Shown here piece by piece: positions 11,757 through 50,168 of a stretch of DNA of 64,000 nucleotides (position 1 is its first letter; every line of letters starts with the position of its first letter). The stretch spans positions 8,297,303 to 8,361,302 of the forward strand of contig NC_087075.1 of assembly GCF_026151205.1 (NCBI RefSeq). The letters are read 5' to 3'. Origin of the DNA: Bolinopsis microptera (taxonomy: Eukaryota > Ctenophora > Tentaculata > Lobata > Bolinopsidae). A program made the position numbers and the translations under genes. A model generated the notes under the pieces. It saw only the letters and a list, made by a program, of their open reading frames with translations. It was not told the origin of the DNA and did no database searches.

Positions 11757-11850
11757 ATATCAACAGCTCGAGTAGCGCACACTACTAGTACTAATATCGA
11801 GTGTCTGACAGTGGCAGGGGAAGCGTCCAAGGTTCGATGCCGCGACCGTG
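11757..11850 (+). mobile_element. possible tRNA-derived SINE head
   Basis: GAGTGTCTGACAGTGGCAGG is followed by GGTTCGATGCC. The latter fits the RNA polymerase III B-box consensus GGTTCGANNCC. No clear A-box and no complete cloverleaf were found, so this is a degraded SINE at best. Confidence 0.35.
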
Positions 11851-12416
11851 ATCTTTTAAACATTTTGTGAAAGTCGTCTTTGTTTAAGAAGGTCCACTTC
11901 CAGTAGCCCATTTTCTCCCCACATAACATTTCTTCATCCTCAGCAAGACCTGTTTTATTTTCCATTACAGTAATTCCATGTTCCAATGAAATCTAACTCT
12001 TCAATTTTAATATCAGCGGTCGGATCCTGAAATATGGAAGTGAAACTCAGTAAATTTTTACAGTCAAGTAATACTATAACTTCTATTCGTAAAATTTTAC
12101 AAGATTTGTTCCCAGTTTCGGACAAATTCACAATATTACTACATAACAACTTAGTAATGTAAGCAGTAAGGGCCCTCTCCAAATTTTAATCTGTAGAAGT
12201 GCACGTGCAAATAACGCGCGGCTTCAATGCAAAAATACGTGTGTGCTCTTGGCGCGCGCTAAAACTCTGCGCTGAAAATATTGGTTTGGTACCACAACGA
12301 GAGTTTTAAAATTCCCGCCAATTTCAAACTCCAGAAAAAGAATCCGAAATTTTGGGACAGCCTAAAACATATTCTGATTAATGCTTTTCGACTTTATTTG
12401 TCCGTAAACTGACAAC

Positions 12417-12760
12417 TACAGCAAATCTATCTTCTCTACGAACTGGGCCCGAGTTACTTGTTTTAAAATACAGCAAATCCATCTTCTCTACGAACTGGGC
12501 CCGAGTTACTTGTTTTAAAATACAGCAAATCCATCTTCTCTACGAACTGGGCCCGAGTTACTTGTTTTAAAAATACAGCAAATCCATCTTCTCTACGAAC
12601 TGGGCCCGAGAATTACTTGTTTTAAAATACAGCAAATCCATCTTCTCTACGAACTGGGCCCGAGTTACTTGTTTTAAAATACAGCAAATCCATCTTCTCT
12701 ACGAACTGGGCCCGAGTTACTTGTTTTAAAATACAGCAAATCCATCTTCTCTACGAACTC
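12417..12760. repeat. 52-bp tandem repeat, about 6.6 copies
   Basis: The unit starts TACAGCAAATCCATCTTCTC and carries GAACTGGGCCCGAG near its middle. Copies are almost identical, with single-base insertions in copies 3 and 4, so the array arose recently. The last copy is cut at CTACGAACT. Confidence 0.95.
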
Positions 12761-14100
12761 TAGCGAATCTAAATTGAAATAGTCGAATATCACTCAATTT
12801 CAGTTGCAGGTCGACATCCTTAAAATTAGAGAGCAAATAATTTTATTTTGTACTCTACTTCAGTCAATATAAATAGAAATTACAGCAATTTGAAGTAACA
12901 CCATATCAAGCTATATCATACATAATTATGAAAGCCTCGCAGAGATCTCGATTAAATCTGTAAACGTACATTTAACGGTAAGATATATAGATAGCGCACA
13001 ATATATGCACACGCATAAAACCAATATGGCTGCCACACAAAGCTACAAACTGGAACAAGAAATGAAAATTGTGAATTCAACCAGCTTGGATACAATTATC
13101 CAACGCGACATTGGTTTGGGCGCATTATCGACACGTTTTAAATGCGCGGAACATTTTTGTGCGCGGCACTAGCATTTTAAATTTTCAAAATTCAAATCAT
13201 AGCCAGAGTTATGGTTATTTTTCAAAACAAATTTTGAGGCAAATTTTACGTGTAAATTATTCATTTTTCATTCATAATCACTCATAATTTCAACAATTTA
13301 CCTTGGATTGAATTGAACTCTTCAGTATTCGATGATTAAAACAATTGTTTTAAGAACAGAGTAGTTTTAAAGCTAAACATTCGCAATTTGTCTTAACAGG
13401 AGTCTTGGGAGAATTATAAAAATGAAATTTAAACGTTTTAGCGGCGCATGAAGCCTGCGGCGTTCGCTGGGGTGGTGTATATTCGATTGTTTAAAGTTAA
13501 GAAATATTCAGTTAAACAAAAATTCAATTTTATGCCATTTATTACAGAGTAAACAAGTTTACAATAAATCAATTTGATATTTAAAGGAATCCTAATTCAA
13601 TGTGTAGTATGGTTGTTAATGTTGGTAGCAATGGACCACTTCCGTAGCAATGGACCACTTCCGTTACCTTTGTATTGTGCTCTGCTAATTGCATCACTTG
13701 ATTTAATTGAATGTATATATTGTTTGAATGAACGTTTTTATTTTTGTTTTCAATCGTTAAATTTTTTAGAACCAAGCCCCTTTTCTGCACAGAAGGTTTT
13801 GATAAATTATAATTTCAAATTTGGACTCGAAGTGTTGAAACACCCTGTATTATTAATATTCTAAAATTAGCTATATTCAACAACGTGATTATAACCAGAC
13901 ATTTTTATTCACCAATATTACTTATTTTCTTTTACAATTCGCTCAGAAAGTCGTGGTGTCAAAAAATGGCAAGGGATATATTATATCATGTCGCTTTTTA
14001 CAGAGTTGTTAATAGTAAAGACTAGCACAATGAATATCAAGTGGTGAAACTTACTTGTGTGTCGCTAAATTAATTTGCTGTTCATCTAAATTTATCTAAT
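12761..14100. other. no gene recognised
   Basis: AT-rich sequence with short open frames only. A GTAGCAATGGACCACTTCC phrase is duplicated in tandem at 13625-13660. Nothing else is supported. Confidence 0.5.
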
Positions 14101-14106
14101 AACCTA

Positions 14107-14160
14107 AAGAAAGGTTGGGCCTTCTTTTTGCCGCCCCTTACAGCTTTTTGCCTACCCCCA
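14107..14160. repeat. 55-bp repeat flanking the hAT element (left copy)
   Basis: AAAGGTTGGG, a T-run, GCCGCCCC and TACAGCTTTTTGCC recur at 15232-15290 on the other side of the hAT insertion. The insertion therefore sits in or beside an older repeat. Confidence 0.6.
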
Positions 14161-14288
14161 ATGTGAATATCTTAGGTTCAATCCAATGTCACTAAACGTT
14201 TTATAAACTTAGAAGGTCCTGGGTTCGAATCCCTGTGTTGTTGACGTTCAGCTTAGGATCCTTAGTGGTCTATGCAGCCACCCGGTCT

Positions 14289-15109
14289 CAGGAGGTGACC
14301 GGGAATCCCGGTACCGGGATTGGCAATTTTGAGCTACCCCGGTCCCGGTCAACCGGGTCAAGTCACATTTTTCATCCCGGTCCCGGTCCCGATCCCGGTC
14401 AAATGCTGATTTATGATCCCGGTCCCGGTCCCGGTTAATTCAGGATTCTTGGTCCCGGTCCCGGTCAATCACTCAAATTTGCCGGGATTTTGACCGGGAT
14501 CTTTTACATAATTTCATTCACTGTGATTTTAAGTTTTTACTTTCATTCATTGTGAATTTCATCTTTAAACAACCTCTGAGCCAAATAAAACAATGTTTAA
14601 AATTGCTAAACAAGTTTAGGTAACTAATATCGTGCAAACTAACATCAAGTTTTCAACTCAGGCTACGCCCAATTGTCAATTGGAATTGGAGAATGAAACT
14701 GTTGAATAATTTGAGGGATCATTGATTGAGGAATGAGGAATGAGGGTGAACTTGAGTAATCAGTACATGAACATTATTGGTGTAGTACATTAGGCCCATG
14801 CCCCATATTGACGGTTTTTAAAAAGTTTTTTCCAATTTAATATTCTAGTTATTACTTATTCAAATTGTTCAATTATAATGTAAATGAAAGTTGCAGCTTT
14901 CAATATGAGAATACCAGTTTTGGTCCCGGTCATCCGTGTAAAATTTGATTGTTGGTCCCGGTCCTGGTCCCGGTAAGATAGAAATCCCAGAAATTATTGG
15001 TCCCGGTCCCGGTCACGGTAAATTGATAATCTCGGTCCCGGTCCCGGTCAAGTCACATTTCGTATCCCGGTCCTGGTCAGGCCTAAAATCATGTCCCGGT
15101 CACCTCCTG
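14289..15109. mobile_element. non-autonomous hAT-like element (821 bp)
   Basis: The ends are perfect 16-bp inverted repeats: CAGGAGGTGACCGGGA at 14289-14304 and its complement at 15094-15109. Both sides carry the 8-bp direct repeat CCCGGTCT (14281-14288 and 15110-15117). CA..TG termini with an 8-bp target duplication are the hAT signature. Inside, GGTCCC-type hexamers are scattered in both subterminal zones (14336-14453 and 14921-15080) around an AT-rich core, and no transposase is encoded. Subterminal hexamers are where hAT transposases usually bind, so these arrays could be binding sites. Confidence 0.8.
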
Positions 15110-15115
15110 CCCGGT

Positions 15116-15541
15116 CTACTCAGCCGAATACTCGAGAAATCGGGTGTGAGGGTTAAATGAGGAGCTGCACATTGCAGCAAAGTCTCGGGCGAAGAAAGTA
15201 TGGTACACACCTCCCCTAAAATTTTGTGTTCCTAAAAAAAAGGTTGGGTACTTTTTTTGGCGCCCCCTACAGCTTTTTGCCGCCCCCTGAAGCAAAAATG
15301 GTACCCCAAATATTTTTTCACGTCGACCGAACGCTAAATTCGACAGGGCAGTACACCAATAAGGCGCTTTTTTCCGTGAAATCAGACCTACAATCCAGGA
15401 AAATGCCGCCCCCCTGCTAGCAGGGTTAGCAGTGGCTGTTGGAATACACTGAAGTAAAATAAGTGTCTTGATAAAAAAATTTGATTTACCATTGCTGAAA
15501 TTATCGTGGTTATTGTTTGAATCGTTTACTTTTCTTCTCAA
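15116..15541 (-). repeat. repeat-derived segment with spurious ORF
   Basis: It contains the right copy of the 55-bp repeat (15232-15290) and CCCCCT-rich tracts. The 141-codon open frame on the minus strand overlaps this repeat and resembles no family I know. I treat it as repeat sequence rather than a gene. Confidence 0.45.
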
Positions 15542-15638
15542 TGTTTTACAGCAATAATCACGAAAATCATATCCCCCTTAGATTGCACCACTGTTATATA
15601 AATATGCCTCACCTCAACAACTTTTAATCATTCTTGCT

Positions 15639-15649
15639 TTTCAGTAATC
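15639..15649 (+). promoter_or_regulatory. splice acceptor 5 nt before the POLR2J start codon
   Basis: A pyrimidine-rich CTTGCTTTTCAG ends at 15644 and is followed by TAATC and the ATG at 15650. Either a short 5'UTR exon lies upstream or a spliced leader is added here. Confidence 0.55.
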
Positions 15650-16009
15650 ATGTCTAACTGTCCCGACTCCTTTGAACATTTCCTGCTGCATGGAGATGAA
15701 AAGAAGATAACTATCATACAAGATACTAAAGTCCCAAATGCTGCCTCATTTTCAATGAACAAAGAAGATCACACACTTGGAAATTTAATCAGAGAGCAGC
15801 TCTTGCATGAACCACATGTTGTGTTCTCCGGATACAAGGTTCCCCATCCTCTAGTTGCTGAAGTTGTCGTAAGGGTGCAGACAGATGGAGAAATAACCCC
15901 CCAGGAAGCATTTTCATCCGCTCTTACAGATCTTGTGTCGGAAGTTTGCTTATTAGAGGAGAGATATAAAGCTGCTTTGAGAGACAAGCGTGATCAGTTG
16001 AACAACTGA
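15650..16009 (+). CDS. POLR2J: DNA-directed RNA polymerase II subunit RPB11
   Basis: The 119-aa protein matches the full length of RPB11 (about 117 aa in vertebrates). RPB11 forms the RPB3-RPB11 heterodimer, the alpha-like assembly platform of RNA polymerase II in the nucleus. The recognisable core is [15 protein letters not shown], then the family hallmark NKEDHTLGN (about residues 37-45), GYKVPHPL (61-68), VRVQT and a C-terminal helix with LLEERY. Coding is in one exon. A likely intron or trans-splice acceptor sits 5 nt before the ATG. AATATTTATTTGATTAAACA follows the stop at about 16030 and may supply an ATTAAA polyadenylation signal. The BRSK start codon is 667 bp downstream on the same strand. 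Confidence 0.96.
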   Translation: MSNCPDSFEHFLLHGDEKKITIIQDTKVPNAASFSMNKEDHTLGNLIREQLLHEPHVVFSGYKVPHPLVAEVVVRVQTDGEITPQEAFSSALTDLVSEVCLLEERYKAALRDKRDQLNN

Positions 16010-16676
16010 ACCTTCTCACATTTTATATTGAAATATTTATTTGATTAAACAGATTCCACTGTACTGTCATTTTTACAATATGAGATTTTGTGGATTAACT
16101 GCCATCCTAGTATGAGACTTGTAGGCTATATTTCATAACCATCTTAATTTTTTAGACGAACAGTCACAACAAATTATAATTTTAGTTACCAAATATGTCA
16201 TTGAGCACTGCCACAGTCTATTTTTTATTGATTGCCACATCATTCCACTTTAGTACAGTGATATTCGAGTTATGATATCAATTTTTAAAAACCTCAAACG
16301 TGGAGTGTCACAGTGAACATTTATTTAATTCTGAATATCTTAAAATTATTCAAGCTTTTTAAGATTTTCAAAATTTGTGATTGTGATATCAACTCCAATA
16401 TTATACCAATTTTACATTCGTTAAAAATGTTACCTTCTTCAATTTAAAACGTTGAATTATAATGTCATACAATGATGCAAGTTATCAAGAGTTTGGTATT
16501 GATGTAACATGAAGGATTTGTTTCACTTCTGAATGAACAAATAATCATTTTCGGTACCTAAAATCTACGTAATGTCAAAAATCAAATCCAAATTTGTGTA
16601 AATTGTCGAATATTTCATTGTGCTAATTACATGTCGTATAAGTTTTTAGTTGCTTTTAACATCAAATTATTTAGCC

Positions 16677-43451
<26,775 letters not shown>

Positions 43452-43874
43452 TTTAAGAGCACGCAGTCAAACTTTTAGTATAGTTATACGCGCCCACGTG
43501 AGCAGTATTTCGCGCGGCTCATCAGTGGTTTGCGCGGCTCATAATGTCATTTGCAATACGCCTCATGACCGAATTTATATCAGGTTCAATTAGTGGACCC
43601 TTTTTGATTGGTGTTGAATTATTTTGTTTATGTTATTGGTTGATGAAGATCAATTTAACTGCAGTTATTTGGTGACTCGGAAAACACCTCTATTTCACAA
43701 AATTGCTTGAATCAGTCAGAGAGCAGTGTACAGACAGGCCAAGAAAATAATTAATGATAAATTATTAAATTTAATTATCAATCATGCCACCAATTTTTTT
43801 TTGTTGTTGATTGATATAACATAATAGGTTTCATGTGTGGTTGATTTCTGACCCGGAGCAAGGTAGTTAATTTG

Positions 43875-43880
43875 AATAAA
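43875..43880 (+). terminator. candidate BRSK polyadenylation signal
   Basis: AATAAA lies 424 bp after the BRSK stop codon and is the first canonical hexamer I find on that side. No transcript evidence is available. Confidence 0.3.
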
Positions 43881-44687
43881 ATCTTGTATTAGGAATAGGT
43901 ATAAGTATAACATGAACAATTTATGTAAATGTGTTGTAATTTTCACTTCAAATACAATTTTAGTTTCAGAAATTTCGCTCACTAGAAATAAATGATTATG
44001 TGCATTTTGGTAGCGTTTTTCATAAATTGTTTGATTTCAAATTTGTACAGTTAAACTTATAGGATCTCCGAGGACGTTGTTATTCATGATTTCATTTTCA
44101 GAGCATGAGAATTGAGCCAATTATTATTTGTTTTAGACGCCAGAATTGATGCAGATGATTTGAATGTTTGGATTTCTAAACATCGATTTAGGGTAATTCT
44201 GGAATTTTCTGGAATTTTCTGGAATTTTCCAATTAGTTGATACAGCGACATTAGAATTTTTTCATTTAATTTTACGACAGTCACTTCAAAGCAATTTCAC
44301 ATTTATAATTATAATATGTATTGTTTTATCGTGTATGGGGAAGGGTTCCAATTAAATGCAAGTGTAAGATTATTTACATCAAGCTTTATTAAGAAAAACA
44401 TGTTATCATTGAAGGACCGAGATTTTATATTTTTGTGTCGTCGATTTATATTTTAAATTTTCAGCTGCAGCTATAACTATAAAATCTTTTGTGTTTTCAA
44501 ACTTTAATTTAATTTAACCATTAACATCGCTCCATAAATCTACCAAAATTATATCAAAACTTGATGAGCTACTTTAATTATGCCTTGGCATTTTTATTCA
44601 CGCAACTGCCACCAGAGCTTGACTCACGACCCCAGGGTCCCATTGTCATTTCCAATTTCATTTAGTGGTATCAGGGTGAAAGTATTA

Positions 44688-44783
44688 ACGGGTGATACTC
44701 GTAAAATATCTGTTCCATATATTGGAACAGGACCGTCGACGAGTCCAACTCGGCGCGCGTCCTGGTAGGTTGTAAACCTACAA
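44688..44783. repeat. 95-bp dispersed repeat, second copy
   Basis: It matches 9211-9305: ACGGGTGATACTCSTAAAAT at the start, ACCGTCGACGAGTCC inside, and GTAGGTTGTAAACCTAC at the end. The final 16 bp are self-complementary. It is followed by GTATCG..CGATAC and GCCGCGCAC..GTGCGCGGC stem-forming modules related to the 9.4-9.75 kb cluster. Confidence 0.8.
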
Positions 44784-44904
44784 TGAAAGTATCGGGATGA
44801 AAGTCACGATACAGCCGCGCACTCGTGCGCGGCGGGCCTACAATGTACAACGTGAGGCAACAACAGAGCTACATCAATTAACTTACCTGGGGACCTCAGG
44901 CTAT

Positions 44905-45200
44905 TTAGTGTATGTACTAAGAGCGCCAACTTGTGGGTGAACATTTTATGTCTCAAAACCCAACATATTATACATCATTGGAAAGGTCTCATTGAGTAGA
45001 GTCGTTTGGTACCAAGTTTTGGTACCAAGTTTTGGGGAAATGGCTGCTCCTAGCGAAAGTTATAGCCCGTCAAAGTCCCAAAATTGTCACTTCAGAAAAT
45101 TGGGCGGGACATCGTGTTCTTAAACTTTTTGACGAATTTTTTTAACATAATATTGTTAATCACATTTTTTTACACAAGATTTGCTGTATGCCGTAATTTT
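44905..45200 (+). repeat. long dispersed repeat, direct copy
   Basis: It is nearly identical to 59557-59838 in reverse orientation, from AGTGTATGTACTAAGAGCGC to TATGCCGTAATTTT. The only length difference noticed is a tandem duplication of TTGGTACCAAGTTTT in this copy. No ORF. High identity implies recent movement or gene conversion. Confidence 0.88.
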
Positions 45201-46620
45201 TAATCCATTATTACAGTCACAATCAATTTATTTTGTCATCAGAGTTTGAATTACGTAAAGAGACAATCTGTATTCCGCATGGTTCCCGGCGCGCTAGTTT
45301 GTCTACAAATTATTAATTCGCGCGTTACAATATCAGATTTACCCAGCAACGCACATGTTCGCACGGTAGTCAGTGTAATAAGCGCCTCCCTAGCATCAGC
45401 TGTAGGAGTAACAGCAGTACAGATGTCAAACTGAAGGTTAAGTTACATGTCTAATGGAAGAGGGCATTTCTCTGTTATTTTTGTGCTTTCAAAACAAAAA
45501 TAAACGGAGCATTTGATCGAAATTTATTTCAATCAAAATATAGATTAACAGTCATTTAGTCAAGCTAAAAAATCAGCTCTAAATCGAATCGAGAGATCCT
45601 TATACAGTTTAAAATTTAAAATTTAAAATGTCTATTTTACTAGCAGTCAATATAATATTTGTTTCATACAACAAGACTTGCTGAATAGCAAGGTTGCGGC
45701 TGCTTTTAAAATCATTCCATAGATTTAAGCATTTATTCAACGGTAAAAAATGTACAGTCTTTAAGTCCTCCTTATTTGTACGACTCAAAACTGGTTAGCA
45801 TTTATGTAACATTTCTTTCTCATAAACAAGTTTATCACATCATCAGATAAAAAACATTTGAAATAAATTTATAACAAAAATACAGCAGATTTCCTTCTCA
45901 GTTAGATAATTATTAATATTCTAGTAACTTATAATATTTAAATGGGTAGGCATTTTTTGTCCTGTGAAATGCGACCTCAAAGGACGTATTTAAGATTTTG
46001 AATCCGTTCAGTGCATTAAATAACGGTAGTTCGAGTGGTATCCGCTTCAACTACATAAATTACCTCGGTTTGAGCAAGCTTTTAAAATGTTCAGGAAGAA
46101 GGACATTTATTCCCTATATATTTACCAGTACAGTGCAGTTATCCTGGATTATCATAACTGGGAACATGACGTACAATTATTATCCGTCATGTAATGGACC
46201 AAATCTAAAAAGCCAATAACGAAGTTTAAGATGTACAATGTACATAAGATGTATATTGTATAATCATGCAAGATGTATGATCCGTTAAAATGGAGTTGGT
46301 ACTCCCCAAATTGGCGCCATGTCGTCTGCTGTTTTATATACTGTCGTGTGCTCCCGGAAACTCACTCTTATAATATGTCATATGACTGTGCCTTAAATAA
46401 ACAAAAGTTCGGCAAGTACAGAATATAGCGAGACCGCTTAATACATATAATATAACGGCCCTGTGCCGATAAGTGCAGATAACTGATATATAGTGCAAGA
46501 GATTGCAATAAGATAAATTCGGACTTCCGACAGATTTATTGAGTGTGGAAAAGTTACATCCAAATGCGAATAAAACGTCCTAGATAATGATTTTGGAGAT
46601 ATTAATATGTATGGTTAATG
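45201..46620. other. no gene recognised
   Basis: AT-rich sequence. Open frames are short and without family resemblance. ATTTAAAATTTAAA-type short repeats lie at about 45610. Confidence 0.5.
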
Positions 46621-46628
46621 GTTATCGT

Positions 46629-46863
46629 TTAGGGCGATGAGGCAAAAAAATTCTTATGAATAATTTCAGCATATTCTAAACTGTCTGTGCTGACTGCACT
46701 TTTTGTTGGAGAGCTATCTAAAAGCTCTTGCAGTTCTTTTATCGTTTCCTCCTCGTCAATAAGATCAATAATATCTCGTTTGGGTTTCGAGTACGGTGTG
46801 GTACTTTCTTCTCCAGTTCTTACAAGTATTGGAGTTGACCTTGTGCTTCTTAATCTTCGTACC
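46629..46863 (-). CDS. probable 3'-terminal exon of an unrecognised gene
   Basis: Downstream of an acceptor (CAATTCAATTAG) the minus strand reads 77 codons to a TAA. The composition is protein-like, with basic VRRLRSTRSTPILVR, acidic DIIDLIDEEETIKELQELL and EYAEIIHKNFFASSP at the end. The acceptor leaves the exon in phase 2. A candidate penultimate exon at 47906-47938 (ELKWTPSFEK, donor GTAAAT) ends in the matching phase, but I could not extend the chain further. The mixture of basic and acidic low-complexity segments suggests a nuclear protein, which is inference only. The TIR element at 46942-47812 would then lie in its last intron. Confidence 0.4.
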
Positions 46864-46941
46864 CTAATTGAATTGAAATATTCATCGTTAGTTTATGAGA
46901 CTTAAGCCAATTCTTTCCAGGAACGAATGCTTGTTATCATA

Positions 46942-47812
46942 CAGAGCTAAGGGGCCAATGGGTATTTTTTTTTGTGAAACTTGATTTTAAGATAGCAGTT
47001 GACCAACAAACTAAGACTAGTGACCGAACTTTTGAGGGGGTCTCCGACCCCAACCGCCAAACGGTGCCCGCGGGGCAGCCACGCCCATATTTGGTCCGAT
47101 TTAGCCAAATACCCTTCACATGCCCAAAACCCAGATTTTAGGTGCTTTACTTGTAACTAGTGGTCTTCTGAACTCGTATATGAAATTTCATCAAGATTGG
47201 ACAAAAAATGACTGAGTTATGAGCCAAAAACCATATGCCCATATTTGGGCATACGCACCAATTTTGGTAGATTTCGTCTCATAAATTGGTCAAATATCAA
47301 TATTTTTGAATTAAACTTACTTTATATGAAAGGTAAGCCTAAACTAAATATTCTCTGTAAGTTATAGCTTTATGTCTGTTTAAATGTGGATACTAAGGCG
47401 AAAAGACCACAAAAAATGAACTAAATTGCCCGTATCTTGGTTCGCGATATTCGCGTAATTGATCTCATTAAAATTGTAACAACTCAATCAGTTTTCAAAA
47501 TTTTTCCATGAAATTTTCGGAATCGACTCGAAATCGCATTTCCACCTTATTTTGAGAACTGATTTTTGATCAAAAAAATTTGGCGACCAAATTACAAAAT
47601 TTTCCCATGTTCAGGGTATTTGGCTAAATTGGGCCTAATTTGGACCAAATATGGGCGTGGCTGCCCCGCGGGTACCGTTTGGGGGTTGGGGTCGGGGACC
47701 CCCTCAAAAGTTCGGACACTTGTCGGCTTGTCCTGGTTTGTTGCTATCTCGAGATCAAGTTTCACAACAAAATATCCATTGCCCCCCTTTAGGGAGCATA
47801 CACCAAAACAGT
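46942..47812. mobile_element. non-autonomous element with inverted ends of about 185 bp
   Basis: The left arm (46942-47125) and right arm (about 47605-47812) are diverged reverse complements sharing GTGAAACTTGAT, ACTTTTGAGGGGGTC, GCGGGGCAGCCACGCCCATA and TTTAGCCAAATACCC. The core carries a smaller CCATATGCCCATATTTGGGC palindrome. There is no transposase frame. Terminal bases and target duplication are unclear. Confidence 0.65.
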
Positions 47813-47999
47813 GGTTTGTGCCGTCCAGATCAAATGACCTCATAGGCAGTTCAGTGACCTTCTAGCGCACCGTTTAAAGCGAGATTAGGAAGGCAACAAA
47901 TTTACATTTTTTCAAAGGATGGCGTCCACTTTAGTTCACTGTTTTTAGAACTTACTAACCATTATTAGACAGTATATTTCCAAAATAATTAGCTTTTAG

Positions 48000-48841
48000 G
48001 TAAATGTAACAAATCACTATTATCTGATATTGAATAACCTTTTCATCTTGAGCTTTGTCAACTCAATCCTACCCTGACATCTGGTCACCGAATCAGTACA
48101 ATCCTGAAAATATTTCACATGAGATTTGCCTTCGTTTCACGTTTGGTGAGAAGGAAAGTTATGCATTTTAAATTGTTATTGCATTAATTAAAACCCCCTG
48201 TGGTCCTTCTAATAGGACATTAATATTTTATTAAAAGAACAACCAGCATCAAACAACATAATCTGGTATAAAATATGCTTCGCACAATACTGACCTTACA
48301 TGTCAGCAAATGTTCCATGTTCTTTAGAGTAGTAGCCATTTTTCTATTCTGAGACAAACACATTTAGCTGCTATTAATATTATAACGCAGTATGCAGATA
48401 AGCAAACAAATATTTAGTATGATTTTTGTGTATGTAAAAATTATCCTTAAAATACTTTTGGGGTGACATTTAGTAGTTCAATGATAGAGAAAATAAAACA
48501 GAAATGTATTGTGACAAACATCGAGCCATAATTTATTTCTCTTAAGCAGAGATGCTTCGGTTTTCAAAAGAAACGATTCTTAATCGCAATAATTCATCTA
48601 TCGAAAATGTTTTAATAGCTCTTGCATGCCACTCGAACACGTTGTAAAATAAGACAAACTGTTAACTTAAATTATAAGAATTTAATAACAAAAGGCTGCC
48701 GTTGAGCGTTTTTAAACGTCATCTCTGCTAATAAACAATTAGAAAATTTCTAATTTTTCTCAAAAGTCAAAGCTCTTTAACAAATTTAAATGCAAGGTAC
48801 TCATGGATTTTAAATTGTTGATTTAATTTAATTATAGCGTG
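48000..48841. other. no gene recognised
   Basis: AT-rich sequence between the candidate minus-strand exon and the satellite array. No coding frame or repeat array was identified. Confidence 0.45.
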
Positions 48842-49822
48842 ATATTGGACTCGTCTTGCTTGTCCATTGTCAAAATGTGCGTAAAAAAAGTTTAATTGGT
48901 CAGGAAAATATGTTATACAATAAACATGGTATAACCAAACAACGTCAATTAATTACAAAACAATATTATTTCCACAATCCTTGGCCCCCACACAAGAGAT
49001 TGTGACACGAACCAATTTGAAACATTCACAAATAAATAATATTGGACTCGTCTTGCTTGTCCATTGTCAAAACGTGCGTAAAAAAGTTTATTTGGTCAGG
49101 AAAATATGTTATACAATAAACATGGTATAACTAATCAACGTCAATTAATTACAAAACAATATTATTTCCACAATCCTTGGCCCCCACACAAGAGATTGTG
49201 AAACGAACCAATTTTAAACATTCATAAATAAATAATATTGGACTCGTATTGCTTGTCCATTGTCAGAACGTGCGTAAAAAAGTTTAATTGGTCAAGAAAA
49301 TATGTTATACAATAAATATGGTATAACCAAACAACGTCAATTAATTACAAAACAATATTATTTCCACAATCCTTGGCCCCCACACAAGAGATTGTGACAC
49401 GAACCAATTTGAAACATTCACAAATAAATAATGTTGGACTCGTCTTGCTTGTCCATTGTCAAAACGTGCGTAAAAAAGTTTATTTGGTCAGGAAAATATG
49501 TTATACAATAAACATGGTATAACCAATCAACGTCAATTAATTACAAAACAATATTATTTCCACAATCCTTGGCCCCCACACAAGAGATTGTGAAACGAAC
49601 CAATTTTAAACATTCATAAATAAATAATATTGGACTCGTCTTGCTTGTCCATTGTCAGAACGTGCGTAAAAAAGTTTAATTGGTCAAGAAAATATGTTAT
49701 ACAATAAACATGGTATAACCAAACAACGTCAATTAATTACAAAAAAATATTATTTCCACAATCCTTGGCCCCCACACAAGAGATTGTGAAACGAACCATA
49801 TTGAAACATTCATAAATAATAA
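48842..49822. repeat. 196-bp satellite, five units in A-B-A-B-A order
   Basis: Units start at 48842, 49039, 49235, 49431 and 49627 with ATATTGGACTCGTCTTGCTT. Units 1, 3 and 5 share TTTAATTGG and CCAAACAACG. Units 2 and 4 share TTTATTTGG and AATCAACG. The repeat therefore expanded as a dimer of about 393 bp. It lies just 3' of the FEN1-like gene. Confidence 0.93.
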
Positions 49823-50168
49823 ATATACCCATTACTTTGTTGGGATCCATTAAACTTTTGCACACATCACAAAACTCTACTTCCTGTAAAGGCGAATCAG
49901 ACATCCTTCATCCAGCCTAGCATTGTATTTTAGTAACCGACTACAGATCTACGTCAGTAATACATTTTCACTCAGTATTCAGTAATCCTTGATAAAATCC
50001 TAGATGAAATCCTAACTAAAATTCTAAATACAATTCCTAAGTAAATTCCTAAACAATATAAAATCCTATTTAAAAACGTCGTACTAATGATTATCAAAAT
50101 TACAATCAAGTAATGATATACATATGATCATTTCGAAGATATAACCATGATGAACAACTTAAACCATA

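Noticed and set aside
11753-12190. Minus-strand frames with DPTADIKIEELDF and EEMLCGEKMGYWKWTF as a gene
   Set aside because: The two stretches lie in different frames separated by stops and overlap the SINE-like B-box. At most a decayed repeat-encoded protein.
14215-14240. tRNA gene suggested by GGGTTCGAATCCC
   Set aside because: Only the T-arm/B-box is present. No D-arm, anticodon arm or acceptor stem pairs around it.
46687-46905. Plus-strand 72-aa frame rich in Ser and Leu
   Set aside because: It is the antisense of the more protein-like minus-strand exon at 46629-46863.
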